The notes under the pieces: generated by a model
Told to the model about the DNA's origin: nothing
The model's input: only the letters and a program-made list of their open reading frames with translations
The model's database searches: none
Assembly: GCA_032718475.1 (NCBI GenBank)
Contig: JAUCBJ010001549.1
Span: 1 to 59,547, forward strand
Direction: 5' to 3'
DNA from: Nemertoderma westbladi
Lineage: Eukaryota > Xenacoelomorpha > Nemertodermatida > Nemertodermatidae
Length of the DNA: 59,547 bases
Position numbers and translations under genes: made by a program
In this document: piece by piece, positions 19,867 through 30,316 of the stretch
Layout of the letters: every line of letters starts with the position of its first letter
Position numbering within the stretch: the first letter of the stretch is position 1

Positions 19867-21264
19867 CTAAGGTGCGCCCTCCAGTAGGCAACACTTCCCT
19901 ACAGCCCTCCTGTAGGTCTTCCTATCTTTCGCTCCTATCTTACCCCCTATCCGCACTTCCACCGATCGGACTCTTCCGTCCTCGTCGGAGTAAGTGTCCA
20001 CAACTCTTGCTAACCTCCACTGATTGTTGATAATGGTGTCGTCTGTGATGATCACCAAATCACCCTTCTTTAACTCCCTAGTGGTATTTCTCCACTTACT
20101 CCTCCTATGAAGTGTGGGTAAGTATTCCTCAACCCACCTCCTCCAGTACTCTGCGCTTATCGCCTTAGCGACTTTCCAACTCTGTCGGGAGTGTATGTCA
20201 TCTGGGTCTACACCCCGCATGTCGATGGTCGCCGGCCTCTCCATTAGAAAGTGACTGGGTGTTAGCACATCTAGTGATTCTGGGTCGTCATTTTCTGGGT
20301 ATAGCGGTCTGCTATTAATGATACCCTCGCACTTAGCTAGCACCGTCCTTAGTACATCTTCTGTCACCATGTGGGTGTTCATCAACTTCGTCATCAGACG
20401 CTTGGAACTACCCACAAGTCTCTCGACGCATCCTAAAGTATGCGGAGCATACGGCGTCCTCCTCTCCCACTTCACCTGTCGTCTCCTCATGGCTGCCCTG
20501 ACTTCCTCTCCTTCCAGGATGTCCAAGGCCTCTGCCAGCTCGTTCTCCGCCCCCACAAAGTTGGTTCCATTATCGGAGTATATCACTGCGATCATCCCAC
20601 CTTTGCGGTCTCTGAACCTCTCTAGGGCATTGATGAATGCCGTTTCGGTTGCGTCTTGGGCGAGTTCTATTCCTACCGCCCGCGTGTTGTTACATACGAA
20701 GATAATGCCGTAGCGCTTCTCCGTGTGCCGCATCACCCTGATCTTTATCGGCCCGAACATATCTACACCGCAGTGCGTGAATGGCGGGTCGTGCTGTCTC
20801 ACCCTGCTGGCCGGTAATGGCGCCATCTCCTGTATGGCCCGCTCCTTCCTCGTCCGTCGGCAGGTCTGGCACTGCCCCACTACCGCCTTCACCTTCTTTC
20901 TTAGCTGTGTGATCCAGAAGGTCCTCCGTATCTCCGTGAGGGTCTGGTTGGTGCCCCCGTGCAATATCGACTTGTGGGAGTCCCAAATGATCTGGTGGAC
21001 TATCGGCGATCTATTTGGGATGATGATGGGTTTCGGTGGGATAATGAGGCTGTTGTTATTTAGCACTCTAGAGTTCATTACTAGGATCCCATCGTCATTG
21101 AGTTGTGGCGACAGCGTGATGAGCTCGCTGTCCCGACGAAGATGTTGTTGTTCACTGACGCACCCCACTTCGTGGCCGTAGTACCTTTTCTGTTCGTAGC
21201 GAATCACGGCCCTGGCCGTTCCCTCCAGATCGATGTTTGGTTTCCTCTTGGTCGTCCCTGCCAA
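19867..21264 (-). CDS. BEL-1 integrase (C-terminal part of Pol)
   Basis: About 465 codons. An H2C2 zinc region is visible (SPIVHQIIWDSHKSILHGG followed by CQTCRR), then the DDE core: HCGVDMFGPI (first Asp), VIYSDNGTNFVGA (second Asp, with the usual NGT), and the region ending in VERLVGSSKRL containing the Glu. After the NSRPLYP motif comes the Pao-type C-terminal domain (YWRRWVEEYLPTLHRR; KKGDLVIITDD). The frame differs by one from the preceding RNase H frame, with the shift near 21200-21260, so the visible ATG is probably not a real start. Integrase itself looks intact. It stops 98 bp before the minisatellite. Confidence 0.85.
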   Translation of the reverse strand: MAGTTKRKPNIDLEGTARAVIRYEQKRYYGHEVGCVSEQQHLRRDSELITLSPQLNDDGILVMNSRVLNNNSLIIPPKPIIIPNRSPIVHQIIWDSHKSILHGGTNQTLTEIRRTFWITQLRKKVKAVVGQCQTCRRTRKERAIQEMAPLPASRVRQHDPPFTHCGVDMFGPIKIRVMRHTEKRYGIIFVCNNTRAVGIELAQDATETAFINALERFRDRKGGMIAVIYSDNGTNFVGAENELAEALDILEGEEVRAAMRRRQVKWERRTPYAPHTLGCVERLVGSSKRLMTKLMNTHMVTEDVLRTVLAKCEGIINSRPLYPENDDPESLDVLTPSHFLMERPATIDMRGVDPDDIHSRQSWKVAKAISAEYWRRWVEEYLPTLHRRSKWRNTTRELKKGDLVIITDDTIINNQWRLARVVDTYSDEDGRVRSVEVRIGGKIGAKDRKTYRRAVGKCCLLEGAP

Positions 21265-22267
21265 TCCCCTTGAGGAAATCCCCGAAGGCTCTCCAGTACG
21301 CTACCAACTTCTTGGTCTTGTACCAACTTGAGCTGTAGCTGAGGAGTTTATCCGTCGGGTTATCGCATGGTTCTTCTGATTTTGGTTGCACCTCCCTGAT
21401 CTCCCTTGCCATCTGACTATATATCTCTTCACCTTCTGAGTCTCCTCCTTCTTCCTCCAGTGTTACTTCCTCTGAGCCCGGGTCCACCTTCTTCCTCGGT
21501 GGCCAGGCCGTCCTATCATTCAGGAACTGTGGCCCGTGCTGCCACAATACTTCCTTCTTCAAGAAAGTGTGGCGTGCCACGCCCCTCGATAACAAGTCCG
21601 CTGGGTTCTCGTCCGTTGGGCAGTAGTGCCACCTTTCCAACTCAGTTGTCGCTCTTATTTCGTCCACCCTATTTGCGACGAATATAGGGTATCTCGTCTT
21701 CTCATTGTGTAGCCAACCAAGCACTACCATGGAGTCCGTCCAGTAGTGTGTTTCCACTATATTGGGAATAGTGTCCATCAAGTAGGCTGTGGCCCTTACT
21801 CCTAACCTTGCAGCTGTCAACTCGAGTTTCGGGACCGATGCTGAATCTGGCGGCGTTGACTTTGCTTTGCTGAATGCAAGTCTGGGCTTATGAGCCCCCT
21901 CTCGTTGTACTAGGTAGAGTGCCGCTCCGTATGCTTCCAATGACGCATCGGAGAACATGTGTAGATCCAGATCCATCATGTTCCCATCCGGGAAATACAC
22001 ACGTGGCATGCTGTATGTCCCCATCTGTTCTAAACTCTCCGTCCACTTGCTCCATTGCTTGCTGATCTCTTCCGGGACCTCTGTATCCCACTCGTCCTTT
22101 AGCTTATATACTTTCTTAAGTATCTGCTTCCCCGTGACTAATAGTGGGGATGCTAGGCCTAGGGGATCGTATATCCTTGCTATGTATGATACATAGCCCC
22201 TCTTTGTGTGGATGTCCGCGCCCTCTGGCTCAGCTGATACTTGAATTCGTCTGTCTCTCGATTCCAC
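21152..22267 (-). CDS. BEL-1 post-RT and RNase H region of Pol
   Basis: About 371 codons. It opens with the BEL/Pao-typical ARIYDPLGLASPLL. MFSDASLEAYGAALYLVQ (RNase H first Asp), a conserved LELTAARLG (Glu helix), YWTDSMVVLGWL (catalytic Asp) and WHYCPTDENPADLLSRG (terminal Asp) follow. This is the Pao peptidase-A17-annotated/RNase H block. It is joined to RT upstream by one frameshift near 22200-22260 and to integrase downstream by another near 21200. These are decay, as the family normally has one pol frame. Confidence 0.8.
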   Translation of the reverse strand: MESRDRRIQVSAEPEGADIHTKRGYVSYIARIYDPLGLASPLLVTGKQILKKVYKLKDEWDTEVPEEISKQWSKWTESLEQMGTYSMPRVYFPDGNMMDLDLHMFSDASLEAYGAALYLVQREGAHKPRLAFSKAKSTPPDSASVPKLELTAARLGVRATAYLMDTIPNIVETHYWTDSMVVLGWLHNEKTRYPIFVANRVDEIRATTELERWHYCPTDENPADLLSRGVARHTFLKKEVLWQHGPQFLNDRTAWPPRKKVDPGSEEVTLEEEGGDSEGEEIYSQMAREIREVQPKSEEPCDNPTDKLLSYSSSWYKTKKLVAYWRAFGDFLKGIGRDDQEETKHRSGGNGQGRDSLRTEKVLRPRSGVRQ

Positions 22268-23892
22268 ACGATCCCTAGTGCCTTCTGCTGGTACTCTACC
22301 CTCTTGTTCGCCATGTCCTGTCCCTTTGCTGTTGTGGGGTTATCCATGGTCGACTCTGGCCTCCTGTCCTCTATGGCTTTCATAAACTCTTCTGAGCTGG
22401 ATTGGAACTTGGTCAGGTTAAACCCGGATCCCTTCAGGATGTCGCGAACCTCGCGCCCCGTATCCAGTAGTTCTTTAACCGTGTTTCCAGACTCCATTCC
22501 GTCGTCTACATAGAAGCCGCGTCGAATCATATCGACGGCTTTGGCGCTATATTTCTCCTCTTTCCCCTCTACTGTATCCCTCACAGCCACAGTCGTCGTA
22601 AATGAGGACGACTTGGCCCCCATATTCTGCACCACCATCTTGTACATCGGTATTGTCGACGGTTCCTCGTCGCCGTTGTACCATAGGAAGCGCTGGCTGT
22701 CACTATCCTCCTCCGTCACACGGACTTGGTTAAACATGCCTTCAATGTCGCAAGTGAAGGCGTGCCTCCCGTTTCTGAATCTCAGTAGGACCTCGATTCC
22801 TGAGTTATAAATATTGGGACCCTCCAGCAGATAGTCGTTTAGGCACTTGCCGTTGGTCTTAGCTGACGCGTCAACTACCATTCGTAATTTACCTTTCTTT
22901 GGGTCTAGAGCCACGTGAAGTGGCAGGTAATAGGTCCTGTCTGTGTTCGGTTCGTCGACCGGTAACTCCACGGCCCATCCTTTCTCGACATACTTTCTTA
23001 TCGTTTTATGAATGTACTCATTCTTTTCGGGGCTCCGTTTTAGCGTTTGCTTCAATTTACGAAGCCTCGTGAGTACCATTCCCTTGTTGTCTGGTAGCGG
23101 TAATTTTGGTTGTTTCCATACCATCCCTATGGTGTACCGCCCCTCGTCGCATCTCATCGACTCCTTTACGCTTTGTATTGCCTGCTTATCCTCTACCGAG
23201 GTTCCGACCCCGGTCTCTTTCAATCCCTCAAAATCCTGTCTAAGTAGTCTCCTGAGCTGCTCCTCCGCTCCTTCATCTTCCATCTCCCTCATAGTTCCCG
23301 CGAACATGCACCCTGATGTCTCCGACATCCTAAACGGAATCTTGGTTCTAATTAGGCTGCTTAGCGTCCACCTGAATGTTGTTAAAATTGCCACCGGGTC
23401 ACACTGTCTGTCTTCGCCGAAGACCGTCTGCATTCTCTCGTGGGCCGTCGGGCAGTCCATTTCTACTATAATGGATACCTTCCTAACGTCCACCTCTGGT
23501 ATTGAGAAATCGATACTGTCCAGGAATCTATATTGTTCAACCTCGATGTTGGTTGGTCGCCTGGCATTGACATTTATCGATTCTATCACCTGGACGGGGT
23601 CGATCGTCGCCCCATAATCGCATCCCGGTGCTATCGCTGCTATCCCGCACCGTCCGGTCCTCATCTCCAAGACCTCATCTTTGCTGGAGATGGTTGTTAC
23701 CGCCATCCTACTTGGCCTCGTCTTCAATCCTATCTCTTCGGCCACCCAATTCTCGACCAATGTGAAGGCTGCTCCACTGTCGACCAGCATTAGCGTGGTT
23801 ACTGATCGATCGCCTTCTCCGATCACCCTCACTGGTACTACCCCGAGTAGTACCGTTCCTCTCTTCTTCGCCCCTACGGTGCTTGTTGCCAT
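22180..23892 (-). CDS. BEL-1 protease and reverse transcriptase (N-terminal Pol)
   Basis: About 570 codons. The aspartic protease active site is TLMLVDSGAAFTLVENW (DSG form), as in the DUF1758-type retropepsin of BEL/Pao. The RT fingers and palm follow: LRMVVDASAKTNGKCLND, FTCDIEGMFNQVRV (first catalytic Asp) and RGFYVDDGMES, the YVDD box. The frame is uninterrupted through the palm, and ends when a single-base shift moves the reading to the next segment. The region immediately upstream still encodes the Gag zinc knuckle in a neighbouring frame, so gag and pol were probably one frame. Confidence 0.85.
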   Translation of the reverse strand: MATSTVGAKKRGTVLLGVVPVRVIGEGDRSVTTLMLVDSGAAFTLVENWVAEEIGLKTRPSRMAVTTISSKDEVLEMRTGRCGIAAIAPGCDYGATIDPVQVIESINVNARRPTNIEVEQYRFLDSIDFSIPEVDVRKVSIIVEMDCPTAHERMQTVFGEDRQCDPVAILTTFRWTLSSLIRTKIPFRMSETSGCMFAGTMREMEDEGAEEQLRRLLRQDFEGLKETGVGTSVEDKQAIQSVKESMRCDEGRYTIGMVWKQPKLPLPDNKGMVLTRLRKLKQTLKRSPEKNEYIHKTIRKYVEKGWAVELPVDEPNTDRTYYLPLHVALDPKKGKLRMVVDASAKTNGKCLNDYLLEGPNIYNSGIEVLLRFRNGRHAFTCDIEGMFNQVRVTEEDSDSQRFLWYNGDEEPSTIPMYKMVVQNMGAKSSSFTTTVAVRDTVEGKEEKYSAKAVDMIRRGFYVDDGMESGNTVKELLDTGREVRDILKGSGFNLTKFQSSSEEFMKAIEDRRPESTMDNPTTAKGQDMANKRVEYQQKALGIVWNRETDEFKYQLSQRARTSTQRGAMYHT

Positions 23893-23941
23893 TGTCTGTC
23901 CTTTACCTTGACCGAACTTAATTGGTATTTCTTTGCATTGA

Positions 23942-26900
23942 TCAGCTCTGTTGCCCGCCCATCACACATCGAGGACAGACTTCGCTCTTCCTCGCATATT
24001 CTATCTGATCTTGTCTGGGCAATGCTTGCCAATATCTGCAGTTCATGGTCTGATGAAGTGCGTTCGTGTGTAATTGGCACCTGTTGTTTGGATTATAGCC
24101 ATCCTTATACAGTGCGCTGCGTATCGCACTTCTGTTCGTACCTAGATCCTTACTATTCTTATTGTTTGGTTTCGGCCTACTGGGCGTGTTGGGGTTATGT
24201 TTATTTGTATTGTTATTTTTTCCCTGTCCGCTCCATGGTGTGGCCCTACCCCCGGCTACATGTGGACTAGCAGTCCCCTGCGTCACCGCGTATGGCAGCG
24301 ATTGTCTGAGCTTTGGCAATGCGTTCGCCGTGTTGTGTTCTGGTTTCGGCCTGTTGTATTCGGTCTTTGGCCCCTTTCCCAGACTATCCTCGCTATAGAC
24401 TGGGTCTGTGATCAATTCGGCTTCGTAGTTGAGGAAGCTCGACATTTCTTCTAAGCCCGGTTCCGCACCCTTCTTCTCTTGGATGGAGAAAGCAATTTTC
24501 CTCCACTTGTTGCGCAGCCATATTGGCAGTGCCTGTGCTATCGTGGTGATGTTATTAGATGCGTTGAGTTCGTATGGCGCGTCTAGCGTCTTCAACACAA
24601 TTAGCGCCTTCTCGACTTTGTTCGTAAACGTCTTTATGCTAACGGGGTTATCCTGTAGGCCACCCGATGTTATACCCCTCAGAGTCTGCTGGATGATCTT
24701 GGACGGGTGCCCGTACTCCCTGTCTAGCGCCCGCCATGCTGTCGTGAAGCCACCCTCGATGCCCTGGTACTGCCTCACGATGTCATATGCTGGACCTCCT
24801 GTATATACCTGTAGATATTTTAGGCACTCCGCCTGCGTCAGGTTCTTATTCAATATCTCATTGCTGTACATGCGCCGAAATTGCAGGTATTCTTCCGGCC
24901 TACTTCCATTGAATTAAAATGGTTCGACAGGTGGTAACTCGATTCTGGTCTTCAGTGCATCGATTAACGTAGCCATTCCCATCGCCTGTGCTTCCAATGG
25001 GTTCGATGGATGCTGTACAGATTCTCCCGTTGGGTGCGGTCCGCCCGTCCTGTCTGTTGCCCTCCTTTGCGTCGGGTATATCATTGGGGGTAACGGCCCC
25101 CTCCATATTTCCGTGTCGCAGGATCTGTTCTCGTCCAGGGGGTTCGTTGTTCTTATTCCTGTTTGAGTATATTGTTCATATTGTGATGGGGGAATGTCAC
25201 CCTGTCCCCCCCCCCCCCCCCCCCACCGGTATATTTGGTACTGGGATTGATGTTAATATATTGGGCCCATAAACCTATCTGCAATAACTCTCCCCTCCCC
25301 TGGATATATGTTATGTCCCAGCATGCTATAGTCATACTGTTGTGCTGGTACCGCTATAGCCTATCCACTTCTGGCCTACCTACCGGTATGTACTCCGCGA
25401 CCTCCGGGTTTAATCCCATCGTCCACGCTACCCTATCGCCTACATTATCTCTCCCAGCATGGCCTATAGTATGTGCAGTAAGGCCTACAGTATGTCCTGC
25501 AGTCTGTATGTATCCCTCTGGACCGAAGATTAACCTTCTCGAATAATCCAAGAAGTCCTCCCCGCGGCAACTGTACCCTCGATCGGCAGCTATATCCCGT
25601 CGGGAAGTTTCTCTCCGATCTCCTCTACTATTCTCATCCACGTACCGGTACGCCCTGTACCCCTCTCTCAGCGTATAGTACACCTCGCCAGGTCGCGTTT
25701 CTCCGGGACGACGGCAATCTCCCAGAGTTCGACCACACCGACTCTCCAACTCCATCTCTACTACCGACGGCTCGCTATCCATCCTCGCTCTCCTGTCGCT
25801 CGCAACGACACTTCTTCTACTCTCTTCTCTTCTTCTTTCTGCAGTGTAGCGTCCCCGATCACGAGATCTCTCGTCGACCTCTCGGTTAAACTCGACTGTT
25901 CTTCTTCCCTCTTCTGACTGGGCTCGACTTCTCGTCGCTCGCCCTCTCGCGACGTCAACCTCTCTCTCTCTACCCTGTCGCACGCCGCCGGGGATATTCG
26001 TAACCCCCCTACTATTCTCCGTCACCAGGTGCTGCGGTTCACCTAGTCCGTCCCGCGCATTATCCGCCGACGCCTGTGGGGCACTATCTGCCCCCCCCCC
26101 CCCCTCTCGCCGCTAGTCTCTCATCCTGGGGCCCCTGTAGCCCCCCCCCCCCCCCCCCCCACTCGCCACCTATCACTTCACTATCTCTCACTTTGCCTCT
26201 ATGCCCCTCTCTAGTCGATGCATTAACTCTACTGCGGCTGGGTCTATTCACCCCCGCCCCTCCCTCTATCACTATGTGGCCTGGCAGGCTCCCATCGGGT
26301 TGACTCACCCTCGCTACACCCTGCATATTAACTACGTGGCCTACCAGGCTCCCATCGGGGTCTCTCACCCCCGCTACCCCCTGCGTACTGATTATGTGGC
26401 CTGGCAGGCTCTCGTTGGCCGGACCACCTACGTCTGCCGCGTTTATATTAATAGCACCATTATCAATATTATTTTCTAAATTATTTAAATTATTAGAATT
26501 ATTCCGTGCTGAATTCGGGTTATTATTTAAATTATTCTGTATATTTGAATTAGAATGGGGATCATTCTGCTCGTTTGAATTAAAATTATTATTTAGATTA
26601 TTTTGCGTATTTAAATTTAAATTATTTGAATTATTTTGTATATTCGAATCTGGATTATTTGAATTTTTTGGATTATTATTTAAATTAGGATCGTTCGGAT
26701 TTAAATTACTATTATCGGGCAAAATATTATTTCCTGCAATGAAAGTTTGATTAGGGTTATCTACTACGGTACTATTAATATTAACGTCCTCTAATGTATT
26801 GTTATTACCCCCCCCCCCCCCCCCCCCGCCCATACGGTTACACCAGTCTTGGGTCTGTCGTCCGGTCCCTGTAAGTGGGATATTAACAAACGTTTCCATA

Positions 26901-28169
26901 ACTTCCGGTTCCTCGTAAATGCTACCCGAGCCAGCCTCACTCTCTGATAGTCCCAACTGCGCCAGCTCTAGTCGGCGCTTCTGCTTGGCCTGATACTGCA
27001 TAAGCCCCCTTAGCCGGGCATGCATATCATCCCACATACGCTTTCCCGCTCTCTCTCTCTCTCTCTATCCTCCCGTAAACTTTGGTCCGCAAATTCTACC
27101 TCTCTCGCCTCCAGCTCTCTACGTTCATTCACTTCTCTCACTTCTCGTTCTTTGTGCTCCGCTTTCTCCCTCGTCTCTCATTCCTCGCGCTCTTTACGCT
27201 CGCTCATCTCTCTTTCTTCCCGCTCCCTACAGTTTCTCGCCACCCTCTCGGCCCTCTCTCTACACTCCTTCGCCAGTTCCATCTCTTTCTCTAACAACGC
27301 AGTTCCCTCTTCCAACTGCCTCTCTAACTCTTTCTGGTCTATCGCCACCATGTCTAATTGACACGCCAGATCTATTTCTAACACCCTTTTTGCTTTTGCG
27401 GAGGATGTAGCGGACTTGTCAGTCGCGACGGACCCCCGTCGCCTCTCTTGTCCTACTAACTTTCCCCCGCTTTCTGGGGTTCTCGTTAACCGACGAGACC
27501 GAATCCTCGGGGTTAATCTCGGATTCGCCCTCTTGCGAGTCTGCCCAACCCACTAACTTAATTCCCCTAGCATCCACTAAATACGGCCCTATGTATACTA
27601 CTTGGGGCTCCATTATCCCGGACCGCCATAGTTCAAATAGTTCGGTGGCGACCCCCCTCGCTCTCTCACTGGCTAGTTCTCCCTGTCCAAAGCGAACTAG
27701 GTATCTAAAATGTTTATTCGACTCACCTAGTTGCTGGCTCAACTTCCCTTGGTCTACCTTTGCTCCCTCTCTGGCCTCCCTGAGCTGTTTCTTCATCGCG
27801 TTGTAGGCTCGTGGGAGCCGGTCACTGGTTCCGACGTCCTCATTGCCGACCTCTCCTCCTCCCCTCCTGGTTCGGCGTCGTACCGGCGGCCCCACCATCG
27901 CCGTTCCGGTGGGCCATCCGTCGCCCTCGGCCTGCGGCTGGCCGGCGACATCGGTACTTCGACCTCCGTCATGCGTCGACTCGTCCTCTCGACTTGCTAA
28001 TCCCTCGTTGTGGTAGACGGCCGCCCTCCGCTTGGGCTGCCGGATCGTCTCTCTCCGGCATTGCGGGCCGATACCGTCGCATCGCGGCCTCACGGATAAT
28101 TTCGTTGGTATCGTCCGGGGTCCGCGGCGGTGTCCTCTCTCCCTCTAGATCTCGGGGCTCTGTGCTCAT
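23942..28169 (-). pseudogene. BEL-1 gag, long but broken
   Basis: Begins ATG at 28169 about 60 bp inside the 5' LTR. Pieces in order: an N-terminal region with TPPRTPDD and the conserved FGQGELASERARGVATELFE (27.6 kb); a Glu/Arg-rich coiled coil (27.2-27.4 kb); MHARLRGLMQYQAK; a poly-Gly run coded by 20 G; an Asn-rich segment (26.45-26.8 kb); three copies of a PDGSLVGHVV-type repeat; an Arg-rich segment (25.4-26.0 kb); and the Pao gag core of DUF1759 type with YLQVYTGGPAYDIVRQYQG (24.0-24.87 kb). It ends in a Cys/His zinc knuckle split by a one-base shift at about 23960. Breaks: a shift near 28020, G-run shifts at 26091-26104, a one-base deletion near 25360, and a stop at about 24915 where BEL-2 has Lys. 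Confidence 0.75.
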
Positions 28170-28231
28170 CTTTCAACTCTTCTTCCCTGGTGGCTGGCAG
28201 TCACAGTTTTAGCAGTTTGGGATTTTTGTAC
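28170..28231 (-). promoter_or_regulatory. BEL-1 leader between 5' LTR and gag
   Basis: Short leader starting GTACAAAAATCCC after the LTR end. The primer binding site must be here, but no clear TGG-type match to a tRNA 3' end is seen. ACTGTGACTGCCAGCCACC is shared with the BEL-2 leader and is the best conserved piece. Confidence 0.4.
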
Positions 28232-28827
28232 TGTGACGGGATCAGAGGATCCCGACCGGTTTGGTTTTGTTACGCGTCACCGTGTAATTGGAAAAGAATA
28301 GTTGATTGTTGTCTTTCCAATATTGTTAATAGGTTGAAATATGATATAGAATAAGATAGCACAGTTGATTGTAATGTTATTGAGATAACAGTAATATAGA
28401 TGTTATACCGGTATTGAGATATGTTGGTAACAGCGGTGACGGTACAAAAATGTCACTGATCTGCTCTAGATGACTGAGATAACTTACCGGTAAATGAGGT
28501 ATGCTGATAATATATATTCACTCCTACGCTATTGTGGCCTTGCTACCTAGCGGATGCTTTCCCTTATCCCTGATTGGCCAATAACCTAATTCTCGGCTCC
28601 CACCTCTGTGGGAGTGTCCCCCCCCCCCCCCCCCGCTGCTGTCACTTCCCTCTCGAGGTAGCTTGACCTCTAACCTCTTTTGTGTGGCTCTTTGGGGCTA
28701 TATGTTGTCCCCGTTATTGGGGGTGATACGAGGTTAATTGTGATTAACCTCGTATTCCCCAATATTGCTGAAAACGCCACTTCCCAACTTTTATGGGGAT
28801 AGTGGAGCGGAATTGAATCCGCTCACA
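28232..28827 (-). repeat. BEL-1 5' LTR
   Basis: Same ends as the 3' LTR. The C run is only 17 long (28618-28634), against 30 in the other LTR. Promoter for gag on the minus strand is expected here; no TATA or initiator could be assigned with confidence. Confidence 0.9.
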
Positions 28828-29018
28828 GGGTTGGGTTATGTAGCATTAAAATCTATTTGGTATTTTGTTTTTTGATGGGCCTGAGTGCCTGAGTACTAAC
28901 AGTGGCCCTATTGGCCCTAAATGCTAGGTAGTATCTGAGGGAATAAGACCCCATGTCCTATTTTATTGTTTTCATATTAATATCACAATCCCTCTAAAGT
29001 CGTGGTTGTCAAACATCA

Positions 29019-29330
29019 TATAATTATATATTTAAAGGGGTATTTTCTGACATCTGCGCAATTTTGTTTAAAAATCTGATCATTTATCTGTACATACCGG
29101 TAGGTGCTAATTGGGGTTGGTTGCATTCAATGGGAAATCATGTTTGTGCATTTGGGGCTGATGGTAACATACATTGGGGGTGGGTGGTTTCAACTCTGTT
29201 TGGTGGTACGGTAGGGTTTCTAATTTGTTGGTCATTATCTTAATTTAGTGGTGCAGTTTTGTTAGGTTAGGGGTGGGGTTCATGGCACACTGCTGATGAG
29301 GAGAACCACGAATCCCAGGGTTCAGTGTTT
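29019..29330. other. Spacer between the two TIR-element units
   Basis: No gene is seen. The segment joins the perfect terminus of unit 1 to the partial unit 2. It is G/T-rich and does not recur elsewhere in the window. Confidence 0.4.
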
Positions 29331-29656
29331 AAATCTCCGAACCCTTTTATTTTTATAAAATTTATTACTTAGACTTACCTTTTCGGCGGACAAAATGTCC
29401 TATATTTTTCGTAATTTATGGGATAGCCTATTTCGTGCAATACTTACCGGAACCTGTAGTTACTGTATGGTTTGGTGTAATTTTTCTTGTTCTAGTTGGG
29501 TTGGGTTATGTAGCACTAAAATCGATTTGGTATTTTGTTTTTAGATGGGCGGGCCTGAGTGCCTGAGTACTAACAGTGGCCCAAGTGGCCCTAAATGCTA
29601 GGTAGTATCTGAGGGAATAAGACCCCCATGTCCTATTTTATTGTTTTCATATTAAT
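29331..29656. repeat. Second, partial copy of the 63-bp-TIR element (empty site for BEL-1)
   Basis: Matches both halves of unit 1 but has no BEL-1 insertion. It reads straight through AGTTGGGTTGGGTTATG, which defines the pre-insertion site and confirms the GGGTT duplication around BEL-1. Confidence 0.75.
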
Positions 29657-29665
29657 AAGGCCATA

Positions 29666-30307
29666 ATGAATGTACGGGTAAATAAGAGAATTAAACAGCT
29701 TTCTAAGAATATGGGACAGTAATATGTGTCTCAATTTATTAAATAATCAACCCGTTCTAGAAATTTCCTTTAAAATATAAGAGATGTGGTTTCTGGAATG
29801 TTAACTTGGAATCAATAGTTATTCTTAAGTAATTAAAAGAACTAGTTGATTTAATTGGTTCATTATTATTATTGTTACACCGGGATGTTGATATTTTAAT
29901 AAGTTATTTGAAAAAATACAATATTCTGTTTTGTCTATATTAAGGGTGAGCCTACTGTCACAAAGCCAGTCATACAGTAAATCAGCCTGCTCGGTCATCA
30001 TCCAGTAGTGATGGTATTATCCGACCATGGCGTAGTAGAGTAGTATCATCCGCGAATAGGGTTACAAGGGAAGAGGTACAGTTAGGTAGATCTTTTATGT
30101 GTAACAAGAATAGAATCGGATCAAGGACGGATCCTTGGGGGATCCCACAAGTAATAGACCTACAAGATGAAGTATAATTATCTACTGTAACACATTGCCC
30201 TCAATTAGTAAGATAATCAGAAAATAAGGATAGAGGTTTCCCTCTGATACCGTAATTTTGAATTTTTTTAAGAAGTATGCTAAAATTGAGTGTATCGAAC
30301 GCCTTCT
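29666..30307 (-). mobile_element. LINE (minus strand), 5' remaining part
   Basis: Minus-strand translation from 30307 reads KAFDTLNFSILLKKIQNYGI, then GIPQGSVLDPILFLLHIKDL and LFADDTTLL, an RT palm with the FADD box. A stop interrupts it near 30205. This is the part upstream of the segment at 14938-15840, and the LINE is 5'-truncated at the KAFD motif. The flanking TAAAACCTT (30308-30316) is the target duplication partner of 14929-14937. Confidence 0.75.
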
Positions 30308-30316
30308 TAAAACCTT

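Larger units (their letters stand above)
16079..28827 (-). mobile_element. BEL-1: 12.7-kb BEL/Pao retrotransposon, minus strand
   Basis: Complete LTR element with TG...CA LTRs (16079-16691 and 28232-28827), flanked by the 5-bp duplication GGGTT (16074-16078 and 28828-28832), the usual length for BEL/Pao. Gene order on the minus strand is gag, protease, RT, RNase H, integrase, a minisatellite, an extra ORF, then polypurine tract. By eye the LTRs differ at roughly 3% of positions plus a C-run length change. Gag has several frameshifts and one nonsense change, and pol has two frameshifts, so this copy is not autonomous now. Confidence 0.9.
15841..29656. mobile_element. 63-bp-TIR element (with partial second copy), host of BEL-1
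   Basis: The left terminus 15841-15903 is an exact inverted copy of 28956-29018 (63 bp, beginning TGATGTTTGACAACCACGAC). The whole insert is flanked by the 9-bp direct repeat AAGGCCATA (15832-15840 and 29657-29665) that restores the LINE reading frame. Without BEL-1 the first unit is about 425 bp. A second unit at 29331-29656 has the same core (AAATCTCCGAACCC through TTATTGTTTTCATATTAAT) but lacks the outer 37 bp of its right terminus. No transposase is present. A hAT-like 8-9 bp duplication fits, but the superfamily is not certain. Confidence 0.7.

Noticed and set aside
23012-23617. A plus-strand frame of about 200 codons over BEL-1 RT
   Set aside because: Antisense shadow of the RT frame; composition is Ser/Leu-rich with no motif.
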